64,000 nt of DNA from Spinacia oleracea (GCF_020520425.1 NC_079488.1:88021285-88085284), one strand, 5' to 3'. Positions 1 through 12,483 are shown, counted from the first letter of the stretch. The notes: generated by a model not told the origin, from the sequence alone. Program-made: numbers and translations.

Positions 1-2883
1 AGTAATCATCAACATGATCTAACCTAGATCTTTATGATTTCTTGCCAAGTGGATTTTATACTTCTGAATCTTTGAACTAGCCAAACAGATTCAACTTATA
101 TCACATTTGAGTAAATAAACCTATATTCACTCAAATCCATGTGAAATAATAAAGTCATAAAATCTTTCTTTAGCTTTGAACTCTATTGTCTAGGCGTTCT
201 AACAATAGTTCATATCTTTTGTTACTTTCAACAAGTAAGACTAGTTGTCTTAAAATGATCTAGAAATCAATCAACTTTCAAAAGTCCATCAAAATAGAGC
301 TTATGAATGTTAACTTGTTGATATGGTCTAAGCAACAATGCCAAAGATTAGTGGAACTCAAATCAAGGGGTTGATTTGAACCTAGTAAAGTTCTTTAAAG
401 AGTTGTTTGTTTTAATCAAGCATATTGACTCAACCTGTAATTGACCATTTCATTCAAATAAACAAACAAACATTGTTTTTGTTTTTCTTGAATGTGAGTC
501 TTTCTGTGTTTGAAGTAGAAATTTAGGTATGCTGATTATGGAACAAAATAGCCATTAAGTTCCAGCCTTTGAAAGGACTTAAACTTAGATGACCCTAAAA
601 TTAATGTAGCAATGCCATGCTTCATTTCCCACTTGTAGGTCATTAGTGTATCCTAGCTTCCATTGTTTGAGTTATTACCGAAGTAAGAACCTCAAGCGGT
701 ATATGATACCAAGGAAATTTGATTGCTAGGTCACTTCTCTTTAAACATAAACTTATAGGTAGAAACGGAATCGTAAATTCCTTTCATTTGTTCCTTTGTT
801 TTCCTATTTCTTGTACCCTTTCTTATAGTCTTAAGAATTGATTTCTTTAGTGTTGACTTTTATACTTTGTTAGACATGTCCAATGTCGCCAACAAGGTTT
901 TTACCATTTTAATTTATGTTGAATATTCTGTTTCAACTAGATGATCTTACAAGAAGCTTCTAAAGTTCTCTAAGCATCGATCTATTCGAATGTCTAGGGA
1001 CTAGACTCATTCGAGAATTAAATGGACAAAGATATTAGGTTGTTAACCATTGGTAAAGCTGAGCGTATTAAACTCAATGCTTTATGATCTCAAAACTACA
1101 GTGTATTTTGAATTCACAAGCACCAATTGGTTTGCCATTCGACTTTGATTGTTCGAAAACAACCATAAAAGTCGCTATAAGAAACGTACATTTTAAATTG
1201 CTCACTTTCTCTCATTTCCGTGAATCGTTCTTGGATTCACTACCAATCGAGGAAATTTACTGTTACCTTTCTAAAAGGATTTATTGCAGTGCAAGATATT
1301 TAATTATAAACAATAATTAAAACATACATTGAAGCATGCAAAGTCTAAACATTTATCATGAATAATAACTTGAAAATGAAAGCAATCATGCAATTTAAAC
1401 AAGTCATTAGCATTTTATTCGAATTATGTGTTCCGGCAGGTGTGAATAAAATGATTCCAAGATCCTAAAATCAAAGAAGAACTAAGCACAGTTTGTCGAC
1501 TTAATCCTAAAACATCTTAGGTAAGCAAAAGCCTTTTGCTAATAGTCTAGAAACTATTCTTGGTTGATAGGTACGTCTAAGAACTTATTAGGTAAACCTA
1601 TCGATTTTGCCACGACATAAAAGGACTCCTTACTTATATCGTTGAGTTTCACCAAAACTAACATGTACTCACAATTATTTGTGTACCTTGCCCCTTTAGG
1701 ACCAATAAGTAACACCTCGCTGAGCGAAAACTATTACTAGATTGATGTAAAGGATATCCAAGCAAGTGTATATTTTGGCATGGCACCTTATAACTCAATT
1801 TTTAAGTTTGGAACTTAAGGCTCTTACTATGTTGGTTAGATTTTAAGTGAACTAAAATCCTTAATCATGCAACATAATCAAGCTTTTGATCTCATGCATT
1901 TTAAGACATATTTAAAAGCAATAAATAACTTAAAACATGCATAAGATAAATGTGATCTAGTATAGCCCGACTTCATCTTGAAGCTTTAACTTCAAAGTCC
2001 GTCTTGAAAATCTCCTTGGGAGGCACCATTTTCTTCAAATAGGATAAGCTATAATTAAAACTAATTACAACTATTTGATGATACGCAGACCATATTTGAA
2101 TTGAAAAACGACTTTGGTACTTTAGACCAATTACATTCAAATTAATGGTACGCAGACCATATTTTCTATCCTATTTGGGCCATACTAGTCACTTCATAAC
2201 CTGCAAAACAGTACATATACAATATATACCATTCACCCATTCATTATCATGAATGGCCCACATAGCTGGTTAGTAAAACACATTATGCATCACGTAAACA
2301 TTTGCAGCAATTAATCAAGGGCACCAATAATCTACCAATTATTCAGTCCTTATTAATTCTAATCAAGTTGTTTTAACCTTAAGGATTTGTAGACCTAATC
2401 AAGAGTTTATGACTAAAAAGGGGTCCCACTTAAACCAATAAATTCATATGCTTTACTAATTTTAAACATAAAAATGTATTTCTAGTCTAACCGGAAACAT
2501 ACAAATTTAATTAAAATTTAAAGCTCATATAAATTTATAATTGAATCCAAAAGTTTAATTTAATTTCAGTCGTATTTAAATTAATTCATGATTTTAATTT
2601 TAGTAAAATAATTAGAATAAATAAAATTTATTATAATTACAATATTCAAAATTAAAATCCAAGAAAATAATTTAAATTATTAATTTTAAAATTAATTAAA
2701 ATTACGTAAACTGAAAATTTCAAATTAAACATTCAAAACGATCTAATCGCAACGCAAACACCCTACGCATCGCACGCCCATGGGCCACACGCACACAGTC
2801 ATCGCTGGCCATGTGCGCGCAGCCCATGCGCTACGTCGCATAGCTGCTGCTTCTACCCTTCGCAAGCCATCGCGCGAGCTGGT

Positions 2884-3051
2884 GCTCGCTGCGCGCGCGC
2901 CAGCGCTCGATGCACGCGAGCATGTGCTCGCTGCGCGCGCGCCAGCGCTCAATGCACGCGAGCCATCGCTCGCTGCGCGCGCGCCAGCGCTCGATGCAAG
3001 CGAGCCAGCGCTCGCTTCGTGCACTCGCCAGCGCATGCTGTGCGCGCTCGC
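2884..3051. repeat. 42-bp GC-rich minisatellite, 4 units
   Basis: The motif GCTCGCTGCGCGC or a near variant recurs at 2884, 2926, 2968 and 3010, exactly 42 bp apart, in a GC-rich island (about 2750-3400) inside an AT-rich element. Because 42 is a multiple of three and the units lack stops, several frames stay open on both strands (for example 2780-3385 plus, with a 14-residue Ala/Arg-rich repeat). I read these frames as by-products of composition, not as a gene. The equivalent island in copy B (17220-17700) is GC-rich but lacks the clear 42-bp array. Confidence 0.85.
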
Positions 3052-4147
3052 TAGCGCTCGCTTGGTGCGAGCCAGCGCTCGCTGCGCGCGGCATCGACGC
3101 TGGGCCCAACACTCGTGGCACGCGAGCTTGCGCTCGCTGCGCGCGAGGCTGCGCGCGCTTGCGCGAGGCAGTGCGCGTTGTGGCGCAGCTCGCTTGCTGC
3201 CCACACGCGACTGTCGTGCCTTGCCTTCGCCCATGCCCATTCGTCCATTGCTCATAACCCACGACACAAGGCAGGGCTGCTGCCTTGTGCTCGTGCACCA
3301 TGCCCTTGCTCATTGCATTCGTGCCGCATGGGCGACGAGCTCCCTTGCTCGTCGTCACATGCCCGCACTATACAACACCCCTTAAGGGTAACACGTAGCG
3401 TCCATTGCTTTGTGCGTGCAAGTTATATGAACGAATCGCATAAAATTTAAAAAATTTATATTTAAAATTAATGACAAATTAATAAATTAATATTAATTTC
3501 ATAATTTTAGGGCGAAAAATCGAAAATTTATTATTCAATTGATTTCCGATTAACATGGATTCATGTCTAGGTCATAAAAATTTAAAATTTATCATAAATT
3601 TACAATTTTTATGGTGGTTTTTAATCATAGGTATCTAATTAAATTATAATTAATTATGAAAATCAAATTAATTCTAAATTATTCTAACTTTCAACAAATT
3701 AATCATAATTACAAATTAGATTGCATAATTAACAAGGCTAGGCATTCAAACTTGTTAAACATATACAGTAGGTCAATCAAAAATTCAAGATTTATCAACA
3801 AGAACCGCAAATATTTAATTTAACATCTTAAATTTACGAAATTTTGCATTCGAAAACTAAAACCTTCGAAAAGTCATAGTTAGGCTTCGAATTTGAGAAT
3901 TCTGGGTTCGGCAGAAAAAGATTATTTTTGTCAAAATTTTAGAATACCTTTTACATGCGGAATTGACACAAAAATCACTCGATTTGGATGAGTAACGAAG
4001 AAACTGCCGAAAAACTGCGTACGTATAATTAAATAAACGCAATTTGCAATTAATTAACAATTACGAAAATTAATCACCCCTTTTAATTCTTGCAAATTTG
4101 TAATATTTAACCATGTTCATGCAATTTAGATTATGAAAATAATAAGA

Positions 4148-4161
4148 GGCTCGTGATACCA
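4148..4161 (-). other. Primer-binding site, initiator tRNA-Met type
   Basis: Read on the minus strand, the bases directly after the LTR are TGGTATCACGAGCC. This is close to TGGTATCAGAGCC, the usual plant primer-binding site complementary to the 3' end of initiator tRNA-Met. It fixes the element's orientation as minus and marks the adjoining LTR as the 5' LTR. In copy B the corresponding bases are deleted. Confidence 0.75.
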
Positions 4162-4162
4162 C

Positions 4163-5539
4163 TGTTAGGTTATGATACATATGACAATTCATAAATCATG
4201 CGGAAAAACCATTTAGCCAGGAATACATATTATTTACACATAATCATATAGCATAGTTTAGATGCATACTCTTTGTTGCGTGCCTTCCCTAGCTGCGCCC
4301 GAACCGAACAAGAACAAGTCTTTAGGACTCCAAGTGTCGTCCCTCCGTAGATAGTCCACAGCACGTCCGGATCCGCCTTAAGATTGACCAACTAGAATCG
4401 CCCTTAAGGTACTAATAATTTCGGCACTTTTAGGCAAGATATGTGACTGGATTTTTCTCTCAAAAACTCACTTTGAATACTTGAAAACTCGTTATAAATT
4501 GTGAACCCAGGCCACATATTTATAGGGGTATGGAAAGAGAATTGGAATCCTACTAGGATACGAATTAATTAAATTAGAATCCTAGTGGAACTCTTATTTA
4601 ATTAATTTATCTTTTAGGATTAGGAATTTAATCATTAAACGAATTCTATACGCTTTAGGATTCGAGTAACACACTTCGAGTAATACGCTAGCACCGCACG
4701 CAGGCCTTGCGGCCCACGCACAGCGCCAGCCCACTCGTCGCAGCCCCGCGCGCGCGCCCAAGCTTCGGCTGGGCCTGGCTTTTGCGCTGGGCCTGGTCGC
4801 ATGCTTGGCGTGTGGTTGTTGCGCTTGGCTTGCTGGGCGATGGCCCGGCTTCGTGCTGGGCCTTCGTCTGGCAGGCCTCGTCCGATGCTAATTCGTACGA
4901 TGCGCTTCCGATTAAATTCTCGATTCCGGAATTCATTTCCGATACGAACAATATTTAATATTTCCGATTCCGGAATTAATTTCCGTTTCGAACAAATATT
5001 TAATATTTCCGTTTCCGGAATTATTTTCCGATTCCGATAATATTTCCGATTCAGACAATATTTCCGTTTCCGGCGATATTTCCGATTCCGGCAATATTTC
5101 TATTTCCGATAATATTTTCCGATACGTACCTTGTTTCCGTTTCCGGCAACATCTACGACTTGGATAATATTTATATTTCCGATACGGTCCATATTTCCGT
5201 TTCCGGCAATATCATTGTTTCCGGAGTATTCATTTCTTGCCTGTGACGATCTCAGCTCCCACTGAAACCAAGATCCGTCGATTCCGAATATCCATAGATG
5301 GAGTATTTAATGCCATTAAATACTTGATCCGTTTACGAACTATTTGTGTGACCCTACGGGTTCAGTCAAGAGTAAGTTGTGGATTAATATCATTAATTCC
5401 ACTTGAACTGAAGCGGCCTCTAGCCAGGCATTCAGCTCACTTGATCTCACTGAATTATTAACTTGTTAATTAATACTGAACCGCATTTATTAGACTTAAC
5501 ATTGAATGCATACTTGGACCAAGGGCATTATTTCCTTCA
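4163..5539 (-). mobile_element. 5' LTR of Copia-like copy A
   Basis: On the minus strand this 1377-bp LTR begins TGAAGGAAATAATGCCC and ends CCTAACA, so it has TG...CA termini. A TATAAATA box lies on the minus strand near 4516-4530, giving a start site around 4485. Related LTRs are at 18359-19503 (copy B) and 28175-29163 (copy C), and the three share the segment around a conserved GAACAAGAAC motif. It contains a GC-rich block (4690-4880) followed by a TTCCG-rich array. The right edge abuts an Athila-like open frame at 5540, consistent with insertion into that element. Confidence 0.8.
4905..5225. repeat. Degenerate TTCCG-type tandem array inside the LTR
   Basis: Short units of the form TATTTCCGATTCCGGCAA, about 18-30 bp long, repeat more than ten times with drift. 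The same array, more eroded, is in the copy B LTR at about 18960-19190, so it belongs to the LTR family. It lies in the U3 part, upstream of the minus-strand TATA box. Confidence 0.8.
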
Positions 5540-6559
5540 TTGTCTACCACCTATAGTAGGAAACCTAAGGAAACCCATAATAACTATGAAATGTGGGGAA
5601 AGCTTACGGGTAATGCCAATCCCGGGAGCATGCAACATTTGCATGCTTCCAAGATACAACACCCGGCCCCTATTGTCTTCTACAGGTTTCTGGGATTTAC
5701 GATCTTTGGTAGGGATGAGACCCAAAATATTAGGAGTACGGAGCTTGAGATTTTAGGTGGCTACGTTTTAGAAGGGGAGGATAGCTACAAAATGAACCTT
5801 GCACACCATATGGCCTCCCAATTCTATTCCATAGCCACTTCCACCCATACTACTCGTATTACCATTGGTGGGTTGATCACCCACATAGCCATGGACACGA
5901 CCAACTTTACTGAGGCTAACCAGACTCCAGTTCTGGGTAGCAACCTACTTGACTTGGCTTACTTTACTGGACTCCGTCGGCTATAGGGGGAGCATGGGTT
6001 GTTTAGGCCGGGAGCCATGTATTGGATGTTTGAGGGAAACAGGCTTTTTACCTTGCCTGACCCTCAAGGCCGCACTAGTTTCAGACCCGGTCAGGCTCAT
6101 TACTTATATGTTGGATTTGGGCAAGAGCCTCAGCCTGACCCCCAGCCTCCGCCTGACCCACAGCCAGAGCCCCATCAGTACCAGCCAGAGCCTCGCACCT
6201 ACTTTAGGAGGGGGCGTCGAGACGCGGGGAGGCCCCAGGGTGGCCCGGTAGTAGATGAGGAGCAGGGGTCCATTCATGAGCGGTTGAGCAGACTTGAGCT
6301 CGGGTTCCATGAGTTCGCAGCTGATCACCAGAGGACCATGTTCCCGTTCTACGAAATGTATGCCAGGCAGGGCTACATTGCCCTAGATTATGAGCACCCT
6401 ACCTGGTATACCTATCCCGCGGAGGGATATGGAGCTCCGGGTTCTATGGGCACCTTCACACCTACCCAGTACGGAGGGTTTGGAGCGGGTCCTAGCGGGC
6501 ATGGTGGCAGAGATGATGGTGATGATGTTGATGATGATGGCGGCCAAGGCCGTCACTGA
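5540..6559 (+). pseudogene. Athila-like Gypsy ORF, 5' truncated, one in-frame stop
   Basis: A single frame runs from 5540 to the stop at 6559, interrupted once by TAG at 5984-5986. Residues about 30-145 read like the plant retrotransposon domain known from Athila ORF1 and related gag-like proteins: a motif of the type SMQHLHASKIQHP, then FGRDET, an IGGLITHIA segment and a GSNLLDLAYF segment. After the stop comes a Pro/Gln-rich stretch (PDPQPPPDPQPEP), then a short helix-like segment, Gly/Tyr-rich sequence and an acidic tail (GDDVDDDGG). The 5' end is lost where the Copia-like LTR begins at 5540. It is a relic, not a working gene. The family assignment is from recall of Athila proteins and is fairly firm. 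Confidence 0.75.
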
Positions 6560-8122
6560 TGATGATGAGGATCGAGCTGGTTCGATACCCCTTGAGCCAA
6601 TGAGGACATTGTCTGATTTGGTTTGAGGGGGTTTCACATTACTTGTACATTGTAGGTATGTTTTTCTTTTCGCATTTCTTTATTTTGGTGTGTTTCTTTG
6701 GTGTGTTTATTGCTTTGTAGAGTAGTTTATTGCTTTGAAAAAAAACAAAAAAACAAAAATACGTTCCGATGAATACAATATCATGCTTCCCTGTGCCCCT
6801 TGAGCGGAAATTGTTTTGATTCTTGGTATTTGATGATGGGCAATGTAGATGTGTTAGCCATGATTTGATATTCGATTGCTTTGATGCCTTAACAGGAGTC
6901 AACTCCGACTAACTACTTGTGGACTTGGTGCTTGACTAGTTGACTTGGTTAGGATTGTGATAGCTTCCTGGTGTGTCATTGATTTTGAGTATTGGTTTGC
7001 AACTATCAGTAGTGTTCTATGACTCATATACATGCACATTGTGGAGGACGAAGACATTTTTCTATTTAGGTAGCCTTCAGATGAATTTAGATATATTTGT
7101 TCCCTCTTTTTCTACCCATGTTGTGCTTGTGACCTTTATTCGATGACTAACCATATTACAAGCCCATGAAAGCCCCATTGGTTACTAGTCCCAAGCCTAG
7201 CTTGGGGGAGCTAATAGTAGTGAGGTGAGGGAGTTGTAGTGTGGTATATTTTGAGCATATTGAGTATTGAAAAGGGAAGTTCTTCTTATCATGATTGTTG
7301 TTGAAAAATGAATGAGATGAGGAGAATAAAAAAAAAATGTGAAGGTTCCAAAAGAAGAAAAAAAAAAGAAAAAAAAAGAGATTGAGCAAAAAAGAAAAAA
7401 ATTGTTATTCTCAAAATAATTCAAGCTTTTGTCACTCCGGTATTACAATTTCTTATCTTCATGAGTGATTGGTTATAATTGTGAAATCAAGGCAAGAAAG
7501 TATAGTGTGGTTTGTTTGTTGTTTTATTCATGTGTTGAGTGGGAGAGTTGTGGTCATCATTTGGAATTGATCATGGATTTGCTAGGATTTATGCTCCCCA
7601 AAGCCAAGGCTTTAAGCTCACATTTTACCCAAATTTACCACACCCTTACCTAAGCCTATCATTACAAGCTTGAAAGACCTTCCGACCTTTGTGCATAGAG
7701 TTGTATTAATGTGAAAGTAGTTGTTTATCAATGCAAGTTATGACATGACACATTCCGAGTCGACTACTAGGTTGAGTGTATGTTTTTCTAGACACACGAG
7801 TGTGTGAGTTTAGGAGGGCATTGTTCACTTATATGTTGGGAGGGGAGCGAACGGGTACATCTTTTATCCGCCACATAAATGAGTGACGAGTGTGTGAGCA
7901 CTAGTCTTGAATTCCAATGTGCATTTGTGGTTCGCTTTGCGTGACGATTGTTAAGAAGGATTAGCGATCGAATGGATTTGATTGGTTGACATTGATGCAT
8001 GCTTGTTGAATTTTACCTTGGATTATGTTTTCAATTTGAAAAATGTTGGGGGTGAAGTTGGTCTTGTGTTCATCGATGATTTCCTTACTTAGGGACAAGC
8101 AAGGATCTAGCTTGGGGAGGTT
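6560..8122 (+). mobile_element. Athila-like 3' non-coding spacer and polypurine tract
   Basis: This 1.5 kb has no coding frame and lies between the broken ORF and the 3' LTR, as in Athila elements. It contains A-rich tracts (6738-6765, 7328-7405) and the phrase AGCTTGGGGGAG at 7199, common in such spacers. A purine-rich tract, CTTGGGGAGG (8111-8120), lies directly before the LTR and is the likely polypurine tract. Confidence 0.7.
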
Positions 8123-9509
8123 TGATATGTGCGTTTTATATAGTGTTTCACCCCCGTCCTTTAGTACTTTTTATGTGTCAAACGTGCTCTTAGGAGCCGT
8201 TTCTAGTACTAATGTGTGTTATTGAGTGCGCCTTGAGTTTCAGGTTTGATTATGAGAAATTGGTCTTTTTAGACCCGTTTCATGTTGATTTAGGCCACTA
8301 TATGAGCCCGAGGAAGTTCGGGACCTCCATCGTTGACTTTCGGGAGCCTTGGATGCTTATGGTTGATCCCCGAGAGTTAGACTCAGTGATATGGGCGAGC
8401 TATATTGAAGATTGCAAATCGCCCTGGAAGCTGAGGGCGAAATGCAACCATAGGGCGGAATTGAAGCAATTTAGACTCATCAACGCGCGCTCGATCGGGC
8501 GCAGCTCGCCCGATTCGGATCGGGCGGTCATCTGGAAGCTTATGTGGAGAGTTCGCAAACCGCCCGATCGGGCGGATTTTGGCCCGATCGGGCCGACTAT
8601 CGAGTGCATCGCCCGATCGGGCGAAGCCAACCTCCTGCACTTATGCGCGAGTTTTCTTTCCGTTTTTTGGCTTGTATTTTGGGCAAACTATAAATACCAG
8701 CCCCTTATATTTTTAGAGACACCCTATTTTCTAGTATCAAACACTTAGTTTATTTTCCTAAGCTTAGTTTTCTCTCTAATTTGTCCCAAACACTTAGTTT
8801 TATTTCCAATCAAAAGTTCAAACTTTATTATTCCATTGTTCTTCAATTAGGTATTGTTCTTTATTTCATTCATTTCTTTTGCTTTAATTATGTTTTCAAT
8901 TATGCTAATTGCTTTGTTTATTGTCAATATGCTTGAGTAGTTTAATTTCTAGGGTTTGGGGATCCATGAATTAATATGATGGGACTTTGAATAATTGTGA
9001 TTATTGACATGGTGATTAATTCCTATTGATTGGTTTATTCCACTATTCAATTAGATTTGCGCAGGTTTAATTGTGTAGTTATGCAATATCAAGTTAAAAA
9101 TCGAGAGATGCAATTTGATGTTTAGGCTTGCGTCAATAGGTAGAATCGGGATTAATAAGTAGCGAGAGCCCGTTAATTCTAAGTCTATGACTAGTATCGA
9201 TTCGAGAGAGCATACTAGTCTAATTAATTACTTTGTTGATTATCGTGATTGTTCATTGTCTTGGATTGTTAATTGCTGGTGAACCTATGCCCTAGATATC
9301 CTTAATATATTGATTCATACTTATTTAATTATCGTTCGTAGTCTTAGTTTACAAACAATCAACCGAATCTTGTTCCCAATAGTTTAGTTTAATTAATTAA
9401 TAATACAAAGAACGCCTGTCTCCCAGTGGATTCGATCCTGACTTCCCTTGCTACCTAGCTAGTGGACCTTAGGTTATTTTTGATTAGGTGATACGACTTT
9501 AGCCTGTCA
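8123..9509 (+). mobile_element. Athila-like 3' LTR
   Basis: The 1387-bp LTR begins TGATATGTGCGTTTTATATAG, a start typical of Athila-type LTRs, right after a polypurine tract. It ends AGCCTGTCA at 9509, giving TG...CA termini. A GC-rich block at 8480-8625 carries three palindromes built on GCCCGATCGGGC. The 5' LTR is not in the window. Plus orientation agrees with the upstream ORF. Confidence 0.78.
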
Positions 9510-11587
9510 TTCCCCCTCTTCTCTTTGTTTTGTGCTTGTTCCCCTCACTCCTACCTCTGTTTCGCATAGCCTCTGCGAGTCGTCCTCGCCACCCGCACAA
9601 CACCACCTTCGTCGGCTGACAGTCCGTCGCTGCCGCGCCGTGCGCCGCCGCCCTGCCTACTTCTCTCCTCTCCTTTTGGTTGTTTCTTATACTCTAAGTA
9701 ATTTAATTAAATATTCTAATTTTTTTGTTACCAATTTAAGTTATGTTTTAATTGTATTGAATTTAGAATTTTTATAATTAAATTAGAATTTTCGGATTTA
9801 TATATTTTGTTTAAGTAATAAATTTAATTTTCAGATTATATAAATGCATTGAAATAACGATTTTAATTATTTGAAGCTTGAATTTTAAGTCTTTAATGGT
9901 TGGAAATCATAGTGGGATGATTAGGGATTTTGAAATTGATTGTTTCAACGTTCTAAGAACGTTAATTGGTCTTGGTGAAGTTTTTAAACAAGTTTTATTG
10001 CTAAAATTTTTAAAGTATAATGTTTGCGAAGAGTTTTCAACGAATTTCAATAATTAATTCAATAATTATGATGCTAGGAAATCAAATGTTCAAGTTTTAA
10101 TGTTAGGGAATGTTCTAAATATGTTTAGGATGTATTTAGAATGCTTTGTTATTGTTGTGAGTGATTAGAAGTTGAATGGGAATATTTGTTGGTTGTTTTA
10201 GGCGGAAAATTCTTTTTAGGCGACTTTTGAAAGTGTTAAAGTGGCCTATTAGTTGTTTACACAAGGTACGTACATACTTGTGTGCTTGGAATGTGTGTGA
10301 ATTGTTGAAATTGTTGATGAACTTGGTTATGTTGAAAGTGCATGTTTAATATTGTTGGATGGACATGTTAAGCATATATATTTCGTTATGAGAATTATAG
10401 CATGTTAGTATGGATGATTGATGCAAACATGTTTGGTTGGGAACACTAGATTATTTTATAGATATATTGATTCAGATCGATTGATCGTTGTTCCATTTTA
10501 GTTTTTCACTACTTTATGAGGGCCGTGGACCTTGTTTAGTAAGTTGAAACCTTATACCCATATAGAGGGGTCGATCAGTATTAAAGGAAAAGTTGGATTT
10601 AATTGGAATGAGTCATGTTTGATGCCTTTGTGATCACATACTTAATTCCAAGACAAAAACAGTGGAGAATAATTGTTGATTGTATGACTTATGTGATTGT
10701 TGAGTCATAACAGAGTTTAAGTTGTAAATCATGTAAAGTGAAACTGAGTAGCAATAGCTTTAGACTGTGCACGTCTAAAGTGACGGACAATCAGGAGTTG
10801 GGGTCATGGGTCGCCTATGGCTTTTTCTGGGGCCGGATTGATCACCGGTTCTATTTTATTCAAAAGTCCCTCGATATCGCAGGTCGTTGGGATTTACGGA
10901 GTCGCGCCCGTACCTCGTCTTCCTTAGTGAAGAAGAAGAAGTTTCTAGTAGCAACTTGGTCCATTGACTATTTCAATTAAAATAATGTTATTGTTATAAA
11001 AGTCTAGTTCAGTCTAGCCTAGTCCAGTCAAGTGTGGTCTTCAAATTAATATGTGTTGTTTGCCCTTACTTATGTTTCATTAGCATCATGTTAGGATTGT
11101 TCGTTTAATAGAATCATGTTAGGATTATTATTGTTTTAGTATGTAGTATTCAGCTTTGCTGATTACGTGCTTTGGTTTGTGTGTGTTGATCATGGCTATG
11201 CCTTATTGATCCTGTGATGACCCATCTTTGGTGAACAGTCTCTAAGGATCAATAAGCATTGTCTATCTACAGGTTTGAAGATGATGCATCATGGAGATCG
11301 GGATTAGAGAGCTTGTATTGATTTTGTCTTGCTATGTTATTTGGGTTTTGTTAATTGGGACTTTAAACTTGTCGTACTATTTATATTTCCTTATTTTCGT
11401 TGGTTGATTTTTGGGATTAAACCCGTAATCGATTATTTATAAACCTAAAGTTAGTTTTACGTTTTCCGCTGTAAAATTCTGAATAAACCGTTTCGTTTTC
11501 ACACGGGCGATAATGCCTTGATAATTCTCTATAGTTATATTTATAAAAAGGTTGTTTTAGAAAAAGGAGAATTGTCAGGGTGTTACA
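9510..11587 (+). mobile_element. 3' part of a Tekay/Del-like Gypsy LTR
   Basis: The segment starts at the Athila LTR edge and ends AGGGTGTTACA at 11587, the usual end of plant chromovirus LTRs (compare GGGCGTTACA at 33349-33358). A pyrimidine-rich leader with CACCACC-like runs (9515-9680) followed by AT-rich sequence resembles the plan of the LTRs at 30487 and 36486, although it is a different family. No primer-binding site follows, so it is a fragment or half of a solo LTR. No credible gene lies within it. Confidence 0.55.
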
Positions 11588-11711
11588 CCGGTCCAACTAA
11601 CGTCGATAAATTTGCGGTAATTCACCTCTTACCGGTTGGATTAGTAAGGGCCAAATACTCCCAAATGGGCAACGGGCCAGCACCGATATTGAAAACGGAT
11701 CTTAAACCTTA

Positions 11712-11778
11712 AGCCCAATCGACCTCTAACACAGAGCCGTCACACCAAATGTTAACCGTATCAATTTTGCAAACCCTA
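11712..11778 (+). promoter_or_regulatory. Site II and telo-box promoter elements of the snoRNA locus
   Basis: AGCCCA (11712-11717, a reverse-strand TGGGCT site II motif) is followed by a telo-box AAACCCTA at 11771-11778. In plants this pair is typical of promoters of snoRNA and ribosomal-protein genes. The pyrimidine-rich sequence after 11800 and the GTGAGT at about 11883 look like a first exon and 5' splice site of the transcript. Confidence 0.6.
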
Positions 11779-12301
11779 GCAAACCAAACCCTCTTACAAA
11801 ACCCCTCTTCTTCACCGTTCTCCTCTCCTCATCTCTTTCTTCATCCTCCTGCAAATTCAATCAACTGTCCTATCTCTCCGATGTGAGTGTTTCTTGCAAT
11901 TCCCTTATTTATTTATTGGAAATTAGAAATTCAGCACCATTTTCTGGTTTAGTTAGCTACAAAAAATCTTGACTTGTAACCAAAAAATTATTGTAGAAAG
12001 TTATGCGCGGCCCTTAAGATCGCCTTCCAAAATTCATCAATGGAAGCGTCTCGAGTCATAGCTGCGCAAAATCGATTCAATTTTCTGGGTTTCTCTCATT
12101 AGGGTTTTCCTCTTGAGTTAATTCCCATTTTATCCTCGCCTAAATTTGTAATGCCATTTTCCCATTTTAATTCATTTTGGTACTTTTAGACTTCCATTAA
12201 TTGGTGTTTAAATATCCAAATGAAGGGTGTTGTAAATGGCTTAGTATTTTAAGGCGGGGAAACATTTTATTTTATTTATTTATTGATAATTATAAAATTA
12301 A

Positions 12302-12392
12302 GGCAAGAATGATGATCATAATTGATTAGTCTTTATGATGGATTTATTCCTCATGATTTAAGTTAATCTTAAAGGGATTTATATGACTTGCC
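12302..12392 (+). ncRNA. Box C/D snoRNA, repeated family member 1 (atypical D box)
   Basis: The unit has the arms GGCAAG (12302-12307) and CTTGCC (12387-12392) and box C ATGATGA (12309-12315). A C'-like ATGATGG lies near 12336. The D box reads ATGA instead of CTGA (12383-12386), so it may be weak or decayed. It shares its terminal stem and box C context with the units at 12988, 13291 and 13541. No rRNA target is assigned. Confidence 0.55.
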
Positions 12393-12483
12393 ATTACCAT
12401 ATTCATGATTTTTTCTGGGTTTTTCTTGGTTTGCACTTATAAAAGTTTAGTAGTATATGATTTTTTTGTACAATAGCGTAGAC

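Larger units (their letters stand above)
1..4162 (-). mobile_element. Copia-like LTR retrotransposon copy A, internal region, cut by window edge
   Basis: This is AT-rich DNA without a credible long coding frame, running leftwards from the primer-binding site beside the LTR at 4163. The part from about 1500 to 4160 is repeated, diverged, at 15739-18358. Both copies share an AT-rich body with a GC-rich island (2750-3400 here). No gag or pol motif is recognisable, and the only minus-strand frame of note (3857-4060, 67 codons) matches nothing I know. It therefore looks like a non-autonomous element or the untranslated part of a larger one. Bases 1-1500 have no counterpart in copy B. The assignment rests on the adjacent LTR and the second copy. 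The superfamily (Copia rather than Gypsy) is inferred from the LTR style only. Confidence 0.6.

Noticed and set aside
1084-1320. 78-codon plus-strand frame
   Set aside because: It lies in non-coding retrotransposon DNA and has no recognisable motif.
2743-3450. Overlapping Ala/Arg-rich open frames on both strands (up to 201 codons)
   Set aside because: They come from a GC-rich 42-bp minisatellite; frames are open in all phases and have no recognisable domain.
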